From: Aphidius gifuensis
Taxonomy: Eukaryota > Arthropoda > Insecta > Hymenoptera > Braconidae
NCBI RefSeq assembly: GCF_014905175.1
Contig: NC_057792.1
Location: 20,962,963 to 21,026,962 of the forward strand
DNA length: 64,000 nt
Direction of reading: 5' to 3'
Shown: piece after piece, positions 1 to 11,200 of the stretch
Layout: each line of letters opens with the position of its first letter
How positions within the stretch are numbered: position 1 is the first letter of the stretch
Translations under genes and position numbers: made by a program
The notes under the pieces: model-generated
The model's input: the letters and a program-made list of their open reading frames with translations, nothing else
Told to the model about the DNA's origin: nothing
Databases searched by the model: none

Positions 1-1398
1 TTCTATTCTTTGTTAACCATAAAAAAAACCATTAGTATTGTTTTTAAAAATTTTTTTTTTTTATTTTTTTTATTTCAAGTTTAAAATATAATTTGTTTTT
101 TCATCTATCATTATAATTTTCCCATCCATTTTCATCTTACAGCTTCCAAAAAGAAAAAAAAAAAACGGAAATGAATTTCCGTTTCTCGGGAGAAGAGAGC
201 GAGAAAGAGAGGGTTTTTGTATTTTAAAATTTTTATAAAATGACAATTGTTTAGTTGATGAAATTTGATGATAATTTATTGTATTAAATGTGTATCATTG
301 AATGATGGCATTGTTGATGCACAAATTAAATGAAATATGCATGTGAATAAGTGACTAATTGAATGGTCATTAATAAAATTTAATAAACGAATGTTGAGCT
401 GAACAAGTGTGGTAAAATATATAGTATATAATTTTTAGTTGTTGCACCACGTCAACACAATAATAATGCACTCAACACCGAATTTTATATATTAATAATA
501 TTATTTTGAGAATTTAATATTAAACAGGAAATTCAAAATGATATATATACAAGTTAACTGGAATTTGTTGCATTTATATTTAAATTATTTATTTATATAA
601 ATAAGCACGTGTAATATGTTTACGTATTAAAACGTCACGTTGCAATTTATATATATAATATTATTTTCCATGAATGCTGAGAGAGCGACACCTGCCTCTC
701 TGAAATATCTCATATATAGTTATTAAGTCTTTGTTCTCGTTGTCATTACTAAAATGCACATTTAGCTATACGTGTATATTACCCAAACCAACACACCCAC
801 ACATCAACTATATTCATCAAGCAACCCTTGCTGAGATTACGAGTTAATGTAGAGCAAGCTAATACACATCACTTTGTATTTGTTGCTGTTGTTTTTGCTG
901 TTGTTATTTAGTTTGAATTTCCGTTTGAACGGAAAAAATTAAAATTCAATATTTATTATTAATAATAATACAGATTTTTTCATTTATTTGATTAAATGAT
1001 GATTTATTATGAAAAACTTTGTAAAAGGAAAAAAATGTTTACATTATTTATTGCGTGGAATTATTAAAATTGCTAATTGAAAATTTTGAAGCTAGATATA
1101 TATTTTGAGCAAAAAGTTATTTGTATATTGTTTTAATGTTGTTGATGTTTCAAGATGTGTGGGTGTGGTACCAATCACAGCATGCAAAATGACTCATTAA
1201 AATATGGATGACAATCGTTTTTTTTTTTTGACTCAATTGTTATATGAATGAGAAAATCAATATAACGGGTAAAATATGTGTGAATTAATTAACATGATAA
1301 TTATTAAAAGCCAAGTATCAGAATATAATTATTATGAAATAAATATATAACAAAATTGAAATTACTTTGTTCTTTGTGGTGTTCAATCAGCCAAGGAA

Positions 1399-1406
1399 TG
1401 ACGTCA
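1399..1406. promoter_or_regulatory. Perfect CRE palindrome TGACGTCA
   Basis: An exact 8-bp cAMP response element, the classic site for CREB/ATF bZIP dimers, embedded in AT-rich DNA where such a GC-containing palindrome is rare by chance. No promoter or gene start is evident next to it, so a function is only possible, not shown. Confidence 0.3.
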
Positions 1407-1774
1407 TCATTTTTCTTGACAAACTTGAGATAATAAATTATTACTTTTTATTAGTCACATATTTTTTAATAATTAATTAACACTTGAAATTGATTAAAGA
1501 TATAATTAATAATAATATTATTCACGTGTCGTATATTTTTTTTTGTTACATATTCATTAATGTAACAAGAAGGCTGATGATGGTTTTTTTTTTTTTTATA
1601 AGTAAATTTTCATGAAAATTTAAATAAGAATAAGATATAGATTTTTATGAAGATTAATTTTTATTAATTAATTCTGCAGGTAAAAGAAATATATAAAATA
1701 AAAAAAAAAAAAACCTTGAACTTTATGCTGTTTCGATTTGGAATAATTTTAAATTTTGTTATTTTTTTTGATTA

Positions 1775-1856
1775 ATTCGTACTTGCAATTAATGAAAAAA
1801 AAAAATAAATCAAATAATTTGGCTTTTTTTTTTTTTAATCAATTGCAAGTACGAAT
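1775..1856. repeat. Foldback hairpin, 16-bp perfect arms
   Basis: The arm ATTCGTACTTGCAATT at 1775-1790 is repeated in perfect inverse at 1841-1856. Pairing continues inward through a run of A on the left and T on the right, giving a stem of about 30 bp with a short loop. The form suggests a foldback or MITE relic. No coding capacity. Confidence 0.7.
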
Positions 1857-3431
1857 AATGAACGAATGCAATTCAACATAAACAAAAAGCCTTCATTTAC
1901 TTAGGACTAAAGCTAGAAGTTATTTTTAAAACCATATAGTCTACAATAAAAAAAAATAGTAAAGTTTAACACCATTTTTCCAAGACAACAAAATAGATAA
2001 AAAAAACGTTCATTACCAAATCTACATGTGAATCTCATTGCAATGAGACTCAAGCTCCTCATGAAAAAGTTCAAACGCAAATAGAAGAAAAACCTGGCAA
2101 AAGTGCTTGCTCTAATTTTCTTTGATATTTTTTTGATTTTTCTTCGATTATCTCCGATTTTAAAAAATCCAAGAAATTCGGGAAAAATCGGAGAAAATCG
2201 CTCCACAAAATGTATTTACAAAATAAAAATAAAAAATATAAAAAATGAATATCATCCCCAGTATATATTTAAACACACATTCTCTCTAATTTATATTCAT
2301 AAAACAAAACATACCTCTACCACCAGCTTCAAAATAAAACAAGATAAAAAAAAAAAGAAGAAAAATTATATTTACTCATCTTAATTAATAAATAATAATA
2401 ACATCAACAACATGAAATAATAAAACATTGAAATACCATTTTAATTGACATAGAAAAATATTTTTCAAAAGTTTAATTGATCATTTAATGTGACAGTATG
2501 ATGATGATAAAAAAAGTATATAATTTATTTGCTTTAATAGTTAAGTAGTTATCGATCACACTGGTTTTAACGGTAAATAAAAACCAGGTGTCACACATAC
2601 AGAAATGGACTGCCACAAGATGAAACATACTGGGAAAAATTCAAAGTAAAATAAAAAATAAAAAAAGCAAAAATATAAATAAATAATTAAATGGCAAGTT
2701 GTCTATGTCTATGTTGGATTATTTCTGTAATCAATGGGCAAGGGTAGCACGTGCGCGTTAGGGTTTATCAAGTAACAGGGCTAATTTAAAACTTGTCCAT
2801 GTCAATGGCCGGTTATATATATGTACCACCTGCGCAAAAACCGTCAATGCGAATTGCAACAAAACTTTTGCAATATTATTTTTGTGCATTATAACTGGCC
2901 ACACACACGACAGGTGCCAACATTTATTACACATTTATTTACTTGAAAAAATTAACTATAAAAATATTATTATTGTTGCAAAATTATATTTGAATTATTA
3001 AATAATACGTATGAAAGAATGTCCAACAAAAATATGTTTTGAAATGAATAGTTAATGTAAAACATACATGTGTGATTAAACTTGCTTGTTTTATATGAAT
3101 TTCTAATGAATACTCTGTAGAAATCTAGTTTACTAGTTGGCAAAAAAAAATTATTTTACTGAAAATATTGATACGCTTGGTTAGCGATATACCGTCACGG
3201 TTTTATTCTCGTAAATAAAGAAAAATTGTAGAGTACAAAGTTTCTGCATACGTAGTTTTTTTTTTAACGCCTCAAGTGACTAGAAGAATTGAATAAAATT
3301 TTTAAAATAAATAAGAAAATAAATGAAATTAATAAAATTAATGTAATAAATTTTAAATGATAATTAATTTTAATTTGAAAGCTTTATTTTTTGGCAGAGA
3401 GAGAAAAGAAAGTATCGATTATAATCAATCG

Positions 3432-3521
3432 ATTTTTTTTTTCTTTTTTTTTTAAGAATACATTAGCCCAGTATTATTATACTGGGCTAATGTATTTTTT
3501 TAAAAAAAAGAAAAAAAAAAA
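3432..3521. repeat. Near-perfect long palindrome
   Basis: Arms at 3457-3474 (AATACATTAGCCCAGTAT) and 3479-3496 are perfect inverted copies separated by only four bases. They are flanked by a T-rich tract on the left and an A-rich tract on the right, so the duplex can extend to roughly 40 bp per arm. Typical of a nonautonomous foldback element. A transcribed copy would form a long stem. Confidence 0.8.
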
Positions 3522-3864
3522 AATTCAACCCTCGTCATTGACAACTGGATAAGATTGAGGGGTGAGTTAGTCATTTACCCTTAAATCTAGATTCTAGACT
3601 AACGTGTGTGACACACGTTGAAACTTGGCGATGCAAAACTCACGAGAGATACGAGATAAATAAAATAAAATAGGGGAGAGATGACAGTGTCGAGACTGGG
3701 TTGAATTTAAAGGGGTGTTGCCATTTTCAGTGAATCAGCTGACAGTCAATTTATCGAGCTTATTTTTACTAATCTATTCTCTGCACCCACACACGTAAAA
3801 AAATAAAAAATTCTTCTCAATGACAAGCAAATAAATAACTTGAATTTTTCTTATTTTTAATTTC

Positions 3865-3953
3865 TATTTTTATAAAAGTTAATTTGATTATTTATTTTTT
3901 TGTTGATATTAACCAACAAAATAAATATTTAAATTAACTTTTATATAAAAATA
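3865..3953. repeat. Imperfect foldback, about 40-bp arms
   Basis: The left arm 3865-3905 (starting TATTTTTATAAAAGTTAATT) matches the inverse of 3914-3953 with a few mismatches and small indels, around an 8-base centre. It lies 370 bp from the palindrome at 3432-3521 and belongs to the same hairpin-rich patch. Confidence 0.6.
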
Positions 3954-4019
3954 ATTAAGTGATAAAGAATATTAAGAGATTCCTTCCACATTATATACAA
4001 ATTGTATTATTTATTTTCA

Positions 4020-4227
4020 CATTTCTCCACGTTAGTATTTTTCGGAGAAAAAAATTCTCTCCTTATTTCTCCGCATGGATCAGCATGGAAAAAATTCAGA
4101 GTATTCACGGAGAAAATCGAAGTAATCGCTAAAAAATTCAGAAAATATTTTTACAAAAGCGCTGTAGTGAAAAAAGTACAAATTCTATAAATAACTAAAC
4201 GTTACTACACCAATGAATAGCCCCTCG
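4020..4227. repeat. Dispersed repeat family A, diverged copy
   Basis: This segment shares ordered blocks with 18392-18710: a TTCTC/CTCCTTATTTCTCCG block, a TATTCACGGAGAAA block, a CATAACTAAAC/ATAACTAAACG block and TACTACACCA. It ends in ATGAATAGCCCCTCG at 4213-4227, the exact inverse of the start of the 18392 copy. The other terminal repeat is not recognisable here, so this copy looks decayed or truncated. No protein is encoded. Confidence 0.55.
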
Positions 4228-4421
4228 GTCCACTTTTGAATTTAAACATAAATTATTTTCCTCAATTGAAAGAAAATATTACTAGTAGTACACCAAAAAA
4301 AAATGCTACTCTTGTGTCTATTTTTCCTAGCCCACGTCATGAATCTTTGTGTTTAGTTCTTAGACAGTTCTTCTTTCCCGTTTCCGGACCTTTGCCCATT
4401 AGAAAAAGAAAAAATACCAAC

Positions 4422-4499
4422 AAAAAAAAAAGTCTATTACTACATCAAAGTTTTATTAAAGCTTTAATAAGACTTTAATGTTGTAATAGACTTTTTTTT
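4422..4499. repeat. Foldback hairpin, about 37-bp arms
   Basis: The sequence around GTCTATTACTACATCAAAG (left arm) and its inverse ending before 4499 pair with three mismatches around a centre at about 4461 (AAAGCTTT). Each outer end is an A or T run. This is the longest near-perfect foldback in the window. Confidence 0.75.
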
Positions 4500-6781
4500 C
4501 GATTCCTAGAAATCAAAAAAAATTCTAGACAAATAAAATTAAAACGAAAAACAAAGCAAAAAAAAAAAAAGAAATGTTGATAGGACAACTGATACTTTAT
4601 AATTGATGTCACCGTCACGTATAAATTTTTCCTAGAAATATTATTCTCAAAATATTTTTATTTATCTATTTGACATTACAGCAATTCTAGAATTTATAAA
4701 CCGTTATTTGAAATATATAAATTGTGTTAGTGTACAATTTATAAACACTCATGTATGTGATCCAGTCGACACGAATGTGGACACTTATAACGAGACATAT
4801 ATTTAAAATAATAATCAAATAAATAAATATATATTATATCGATCAAAGCTATCACCATTTTATCTTTATTATTATTTTAATAAATATTTTTGTATATGTA
4901 ATAAAAATAAAAAGTCATACATTCAATGGTAAGTTGGACTCACCAAGTACCTGACACGCCTGATGCTACTGGTCTTGTATAAAACCACATTTAATTTCCT
5001 TTATTTTTTTTCATATATAATATTTCTCAAGTCAGTCTTCATTCAGCCATAGGCAAATTTATATTTCTTTTTATTATATTTATATATACAATATGTATCA
5101 TGCAAAAGGCAAAAGATTAACGCCTTTTCATTTCCCCAAGCAACAAGAGAGGGTAAAAATAAAATCACAAGACTCTCGTGGTCTTAAAAAAAAAAAAAAA
5201 AAAAACACCTGTGTGTATAATGTAAAGGTGCAAAATTTGCACGAAGAAAAACAAATTGCTTGTGCCATAATTGGAGCTAAATTGTAGAAAAAATAAAAAA
5301 TAAAAAAATTATTATTTCTTATTATTTTTGGTGTAATTATATTTATTTTTTTTTTTAGAGTGATATTATATTTTTTTATGAGAGATTTTCTAACTGTACA
5401 AAGACAATTTTATATGTACAATATATTTTACCTGATGGTGCATTGTGTACGTCATCCTTCGTCTTGAGTTTTTTATATGTTTTCTAGCAAACAGCATCAT
5501 CCCTTTTATACTGTCTACTTGCTGGCCTCATTACAACTGGATGATACTATGTAGGCTTTGACAATATACTGGTCTCTTGTTGGACAACAAAAAAAATATA
5601 AAATACATATAATAGTTGCAATAATAATAATATTAAATTCTCAACGTAATTGTATTTTCAGATATAATTATTATTTTTACAAAAACTCGTACGTGGAATT
5701 TTTCATTTTTCATTTTTTTTTTTTAATTATATTTTATATAATCTCGGTGGAGAATGTGAATGGATTTTCTTTTATTCAAGCTATTATTATATTTTATAAA
5801 TGAATAAAATGAATCACATTTAATTATTGCATTATGCAATCAATGGGCTTTTTTTTTTTTTGTTTAGTTTTATATATTTTTAACAGCGATATGATCGTAC
5901 AAAGTAATCAGCGTTAATCAAGTTACCAATATTCAACTTGATATAATTAATAAAGCCAAAATTGGTATTTTGAAAATTACATTACACAGAAATTGTAAAT
6001 GTGTGTATAAATTTATATACAGGATCGACATGAATATTATTTAATTAAAATTGCTGAAACTATAAATCAAAGTTAAAATTTACAAAGATCCTTCAGCAGA
6101 AGAAACACGAGAGGTAAAATAAAATTTATATAAAAAAAAAAAGTTTCTAAAATATATATACCAGAGTTGAGAGATAGCACATGGTTATAGAAGTTTTTCA
6201 ACTTTTAACATTCGATGCTTTAAGTGAAATGCCTGACCGATATTAAACTTTTTATCGTATTTTAATTAAGGTTTTAAAATCTCAAAATCTTTTGATATAT
6301 TTTCTTTGTGTCACTGAAAAAAATTGATTTAAAATATAAAATTTAAATACTCTTTATTATAATCATTAATTTGACCTTTAAATAATATAATTTTTCAAAT
6401 TTTTTATAATTATTTTAGGGATTAATTAAAGAAGCAATTTCAATTTAAAAAATTTAAACTTTTTTTTTTGTTTTTTTTTTAATTTTATTATTATTTCTAT
6501 GAGAATTTAATAAACAAAAAAAAATAATCAACAACTAAAAGACCTTTTTTTGTTTATATATTTATATCTGAGTCATAAACTTTGTCATATTTTTTTTTTC
6601 GCACATTGAATTTATGTGAAACGCCAAGAAATTGAAGAAGAAAAAAAAAACCGACTTAAACCCTTTTACACGATAGTGTAAATATTTCTCACGAAAAATA
6701 ATTAAACTGAGGAAAAAAAAAAAGACAAATAAATAATAATAATCAAATAATATTTTTAAATAGTCTGTAATTTATATTTTT

Positions 6782-6845
6782 TTAAAACCGCATATAATGA
6801 CAATGACAAAACAAAAGAAGGAAGTGCGGTTTTAAGCAAAATCAT
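6782..6845. repeat. Inverted repeat, 11-bp arms
   Basis: TTAAAACCGCA at 6782-6792 and its perfect inverse at 6835-6845 flank a 42-base segment. The GC content of the arms makes chance less likely than for pure A/T repeats, but the element is small and of unknown nature. Confidence 0.45.
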
Positions 6846-7541
6846 TTTTTTCCAACCACATCTGTCCAAATGTTTGACGCTCAAGTAAACTGGGATGTAT
6901 TATATCACTGGTAACGATCTTACTGAGAATGATGAAAAAATAATAAAAATAATATAAAAAAACATTTTAACAAAAATAAAAGTAAATTGTGTGCGAGTCA
7001 TTGTGACCCGAATGTGTGACATCTGGATGCGACGCGTTGCAATGATGCACTTTACGATAAACTTGGCAACAAATATATATATATAAAACTGTATTTTATC
7101 ATGTCAGTGGAAGATGAGTTTGAGTTGAGACTCGACAAGAGTAAAGTGGAAGAAGAAGAAGAAGAAGGAAAAACACTTGTCGTTTTTTATTTTTCATTCT
7201 TCTTCTTCATCATCTTCATTTTATTTATTTTTTCATTTTTTTTTCTCTCAACTTGATTTTCCGCAATTGTCGGCAATGGGTTGTCCATAGCAACATGTTG
7301 TCGATCTTACTGAAAAACAGCTGCCACTCTTTTTTTTTATCCTTACATTCAAAATTCCAAGCATCTTTTTCATGAAAAATGAAATATAAATGCGTTTGCA
7401 TCAAAATAGGCAAAATGAAAACTACCCTTTTTTTTTGTTTTATTATATAAAAATTTCTAAACATTGCTGAAAATAAATAACAAGTTGAAATATGACAAAA
7501 ATATGTGTTGAATTTAGAATGAATTTGAATATTATATTTTT

Positions 7542-7655
7542 CGGTAACGCTATTGGCACCGAATACGGGGGAATTTCCGGAGACATTTATACAGAATATA
7601 GAAAAACTTTCCGTATTTTCTGTGAATTTCTCCGTATCGGTGCCAATAACGATTT
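7542..7655. repeat. Dispersed repeat family B with terminal inverted repeats
   Basis: The left end, CGCTATTGGCACCGAATACG and on to about 7575, is inverted at 7626-7652 (CTCCGTATCGGTGCCAATAACG) with a few mismatches, so the whole 110-bp unit folds back on itself. The first 60 bases recur in the same orientation at 63691. The unit carries no real coding frame. It looks like a very small MITE; its CTCCGTAT/ACGGAGAAATT motif is shared with the family A copies. Confidence 0.65.
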
Positions 7656-8202
7656 CGATTATTTTTTATTTTCAATAAAATAACAAAAAGACAAATTAAA
7701 CATTCATTCAAAAAATGCAATACATATTTAATGATAAAAAAAAAAAAAAAAGAATTTATTTGTCGATTGGAATACTGAACAATCACATGTAAAAAAATTT
7801 GATATTGTTCAATACGAATGATTGTATTATAAAATAAACTACCTGTCTTATAGACATCACTTTTTTTTCTTTTTTCTTTGTTTTTTATTATAAATTTATA
7901 TATACAATGATGAACTATTATTGGTCTTCGATATTGCATAATAAATAATTCAAAGGACACACGAGTGACATATAAGCCGTAATAGGCTAAATTTGTCTTC
8001 AGCAAATCGATTTGTCAGCAATTATTCTATAAACGATATCAAGAAAATATAATTTTCTTTGTTTATTCAACTCTTGTGTATATATATATGTAAATCTATA
8101 TTAAATATATACAAATACATATGTAAAATGTGTATTTGTATTTAAAAAAGAAATATAATAAAAAAAAAGAAAAGTTTAAAGAAAATAAAAAAAACGTCTT
8201 AC

Positions 8203-8283
8203 TGGCATCAACGGGTGGCGTTTCGCCGCCGCAAATCTCGACACCCTTCGTTGTAAATCAGTCGGTCTGCGTGAAACGAACCG
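8203..8283 (-). other. Exon-like segment, possible UTR or coding exon
   Basis: On the minus strand this GC-rich 81-base island is preceded by a good acceptor (gtctctattttcag) and followed by a donor, CCA/gtaaga. One frame is open for all 27 codons (it reads RFVSRRPTDLQRRV and onward), but no homologous family comes to mind and no partner exon could be joined in frame. It may be an internal untranslated exon of an unseen minus-strand transcript, a coding exon, or chance. Confidence 0.25.
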
Positions 8284-11200
8284 CTGAAAATAGAGACTAA
8301 CATGTATGCACTTATATATGTACACTATAAGAGTGGATTACGAGAAACGACAACGAAACGAGCAAACGAATTCTCCGCCACGATCACGTGGGTATAATAT
8401 ATACATCTAAAAGGCGGGGGATATAAAAACCCTCTTTTTTTTATTTTTTTTTTGCTTTTTTTCATATGTGTCAGCAGTTGTGACCACTGAAAAGTAAATA
8501 TATTTCAAACATATAAAAACAAAAGTTTTTTTTTAATTTTATACTCATACCAACAATCGTAAAAATTAAAAAAATTTAAAAATACAAACGACACACTTTG
8601 AAATGTGCTGAAAACAATGTTAAAATGTTACAATTTTATTCTCCGAGATTCATCTCTTTTTTTTTTTATTATTTTACAAATACTTACTTGTATTTTCTTT
8701 TTGGTAAAAAAAATATTTATTTATTTAAAAAAATTTAAATGACTTTAAATATATATTATATCTGCATTTATTTTTACCCATCATCATACATGTATTTTTT
8801 TTTAATTTGTATTATTTTAATTTCTTCTGACATTGTTTCCTGTTTTATTATAAAATTACCCTATTAATTTGATCGTAAAAAGTGTCGTTAACTGAAAAAA
8901 CAAAAATATCACGTCATGAGAACTTTCAAACAATAACATATTCAACATTTACAATTTAGAAAACAAAAAAAATATTTTTTTACTTACACCATTATCTACA
9001 CAAGCCAAAAAAAAATTTTTTCCATACATCTAATTATTTTTTCACTAACCAAATGAACAATCAATTATTTTTTATATTTAAAAATTTGAAATTACAAATC
9101 AAAATAATTTTTTAATAAAAAAAAAAACTCATATAAAATTAATAAAATTAATAAAACGTCCATCACAAAAAAAAACATGACCGATAATTAATTTCTAAAA
9201 ATTAAAAACAAATAAATTTTACACTTTTTGTATTATATAAAAAAAAAAAATATATGCACAGTATATCTACAGATATGATTGTCACACTGGGATATACCCT
9301 CAGCAATTAATTTATAGTTAAACACGCAATAGTAATAACAAGTCTCATGCAAACATTGTTAGTTTTCCCTTCATACCCATGGCTACACTCTCGCACACAC
9401 ATAAATATAAGGAAATATCACATGAGAATAATACGAGCAACACAGTACAGATGATGATGATGATGGGAAAATAATTTCACATCGTAAATGCGCGACAAAT
9501 TACACGTCAATGATAAACACCAAGGGACACGTATAACTGTCAACCATGTACTCCGTCTAAATATATTTATATTAAAAAAATAACACTCAAGAAAATACTC
9601 TTGAAAAAATAACAAAAAAAAGATCATAGATATATTTTGTACATTTTACCAACCCAATTTCCTCAAATATTTATTTATTTTTCCTTTTTTTTTGTCCCGA
9701 GAAATAAGAATCATTTATTCACCCCTGTGTCGATGTATATATGATAGTGTATTTTCTTGATCGGTATATTTTCCATGTGTGTGTGGGTGACTGGGTGAGT
9801 GGGTGTTTATGTCACTAGCAAACTTCAACGACAACGTTATTCTTGTCTTCACATGTGACATTTATTTTATGGTGTACACACATATAGAATACACTATAAA
9901 CAAGAAATAAATTATTCATTGTCAAACCAAGCATGGACACTTATCTACAAGTCTTGAGGATATATTTTTTTTTTTTATTTAATTCATATAGTCTTGAAAA
10001 ATTTAATTTAACACAATTACATGGTAAAAATTTCGAAATAATTTTAATAGATTAAATCGTGTTAATGTTATTTTAAACTAAAAAAATTATGAATTAATTT
10101 TTCGTTGTATTTTTGAATAATTTATGGTTTTTTAGGATAATATTATTATGTATTAATTTTAGGGTGAGAAAAACAAGACGATACATAAATTTAAGATAAT
10201 ATTATATAAAATTTTAAATTAGTGTTTGATCTTTAGATTGATGGACATGACTTGTATAAAAATAAAAAAACTCGATGGGCTTTACAACTTTGGTCTTTAT
10301 ATGAAATTGCATAAAAGTAGATGTGGAAATAAATTTAAAAATAAAAATAGATGGGCCTTCATGGATATATAAAATAAAACGGAAATAGAACTAAAAAAAA
10401 CCAAGATATATATCAAAAACCCTAGATGAAAGTATTTTTTAAAATTTTTGTTTCATTTTGACTGATATATAAAAAAGTGACTTTTGGACGGTTTGCGTGA
10501 CGTCTATCCAGAATAGCGTGAGGATCGTTGGTTTGATCGTTGCTATATAGAACTTCAACAACACCGTTGAAATTGTAGAAATAAGGTTCAATACACACCA
10601 CAAAAAACTACTCAACTATTTTTTTTTATTTCTAGTCTATCAAGAGCTGCAAGTAACGAGAATAAAATATAAGAAATTTATTCGAGTGAAAAGAAAGAAG
10701 GGAAAAATAAAAGTAAAAATAAAATAAAAAAAATACATATATACCTGTGAGTATATATAAATGTATAGAGGGTTGAATAGTTGAGGGTTTCAAATAAAAA
10801 AAAAAAAAAAAAAAACGATAGCTCTCTGTACAAACATGGCAGTCGTCACGCAAAAGCTTCGGCCGCCACGATATCGCAACGACGACGACGACGATTCAAA
10901 GTTGTCTATGTATAATATTGTATATACGCAACTCGTTCGAATATATATTGGTGTATATTTAAACTGTACAAATATTCACGTATATATGTGTCCTTTATGT
11001 ATACGCAAACTATGTTGATACGGCGCCATTGCAAATAAAAAAAAATAAATTTAGAATTTTTATAAACACACGAGATTGTAATCAACTGATCGATCCACTC
11101 GTTGAAACACTATACGTGTAATTTTTTTTTTTTTTTTTTTTTCATGAAAAATAAGTATAACTTTTATCATGAAAATGTATTAAAAAAAAACTTGATATAA

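Larger units (their letters stand above)
1..8202. other. AT-rich intergenic or intronic DNA, no gene found
   Basis: I see no coding gene here. The open frames are short, rich in K, N, I, F and Y, and lack recognisable motifs. The stretch holds many A/T homopolymers, several foldback hairpins and dispersed-repeat copies (listed separately). GC-richer islands lie near 660-870, 2740-2860, 3530-3770 and 6990-7060. A perfect palindromic CRE (TGACGTCA) sits at 1399-1406. The islands could be enhancers or untranslated exons, but nothing in the sequence decides this. Confidence 0.6.

Noticed and set aside
2100..2215. Possible third member of the repeat family (GAAATTCGGGAAAAATCGGAG)
   Set aside because: It shares only a short A/G-rich motif with the other copies and shows no terminal repeat; it could be chance in A/T-rich DNA.
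7101..7262. 53-codon frame with an acidic head and hydrophobic tail (MSVEDEFELRLDKSKV...)
   Set aside because: The tail is the translation of a GAA/TTC inverted repeat and T-rich DNA. No splice partner or homologue is evident.
10836..11018. 60-codon plus-strand frame with an Asp run
   Set aside because: The Asp run comes from a short CGA microsatellite, and the rest is A/T noise.
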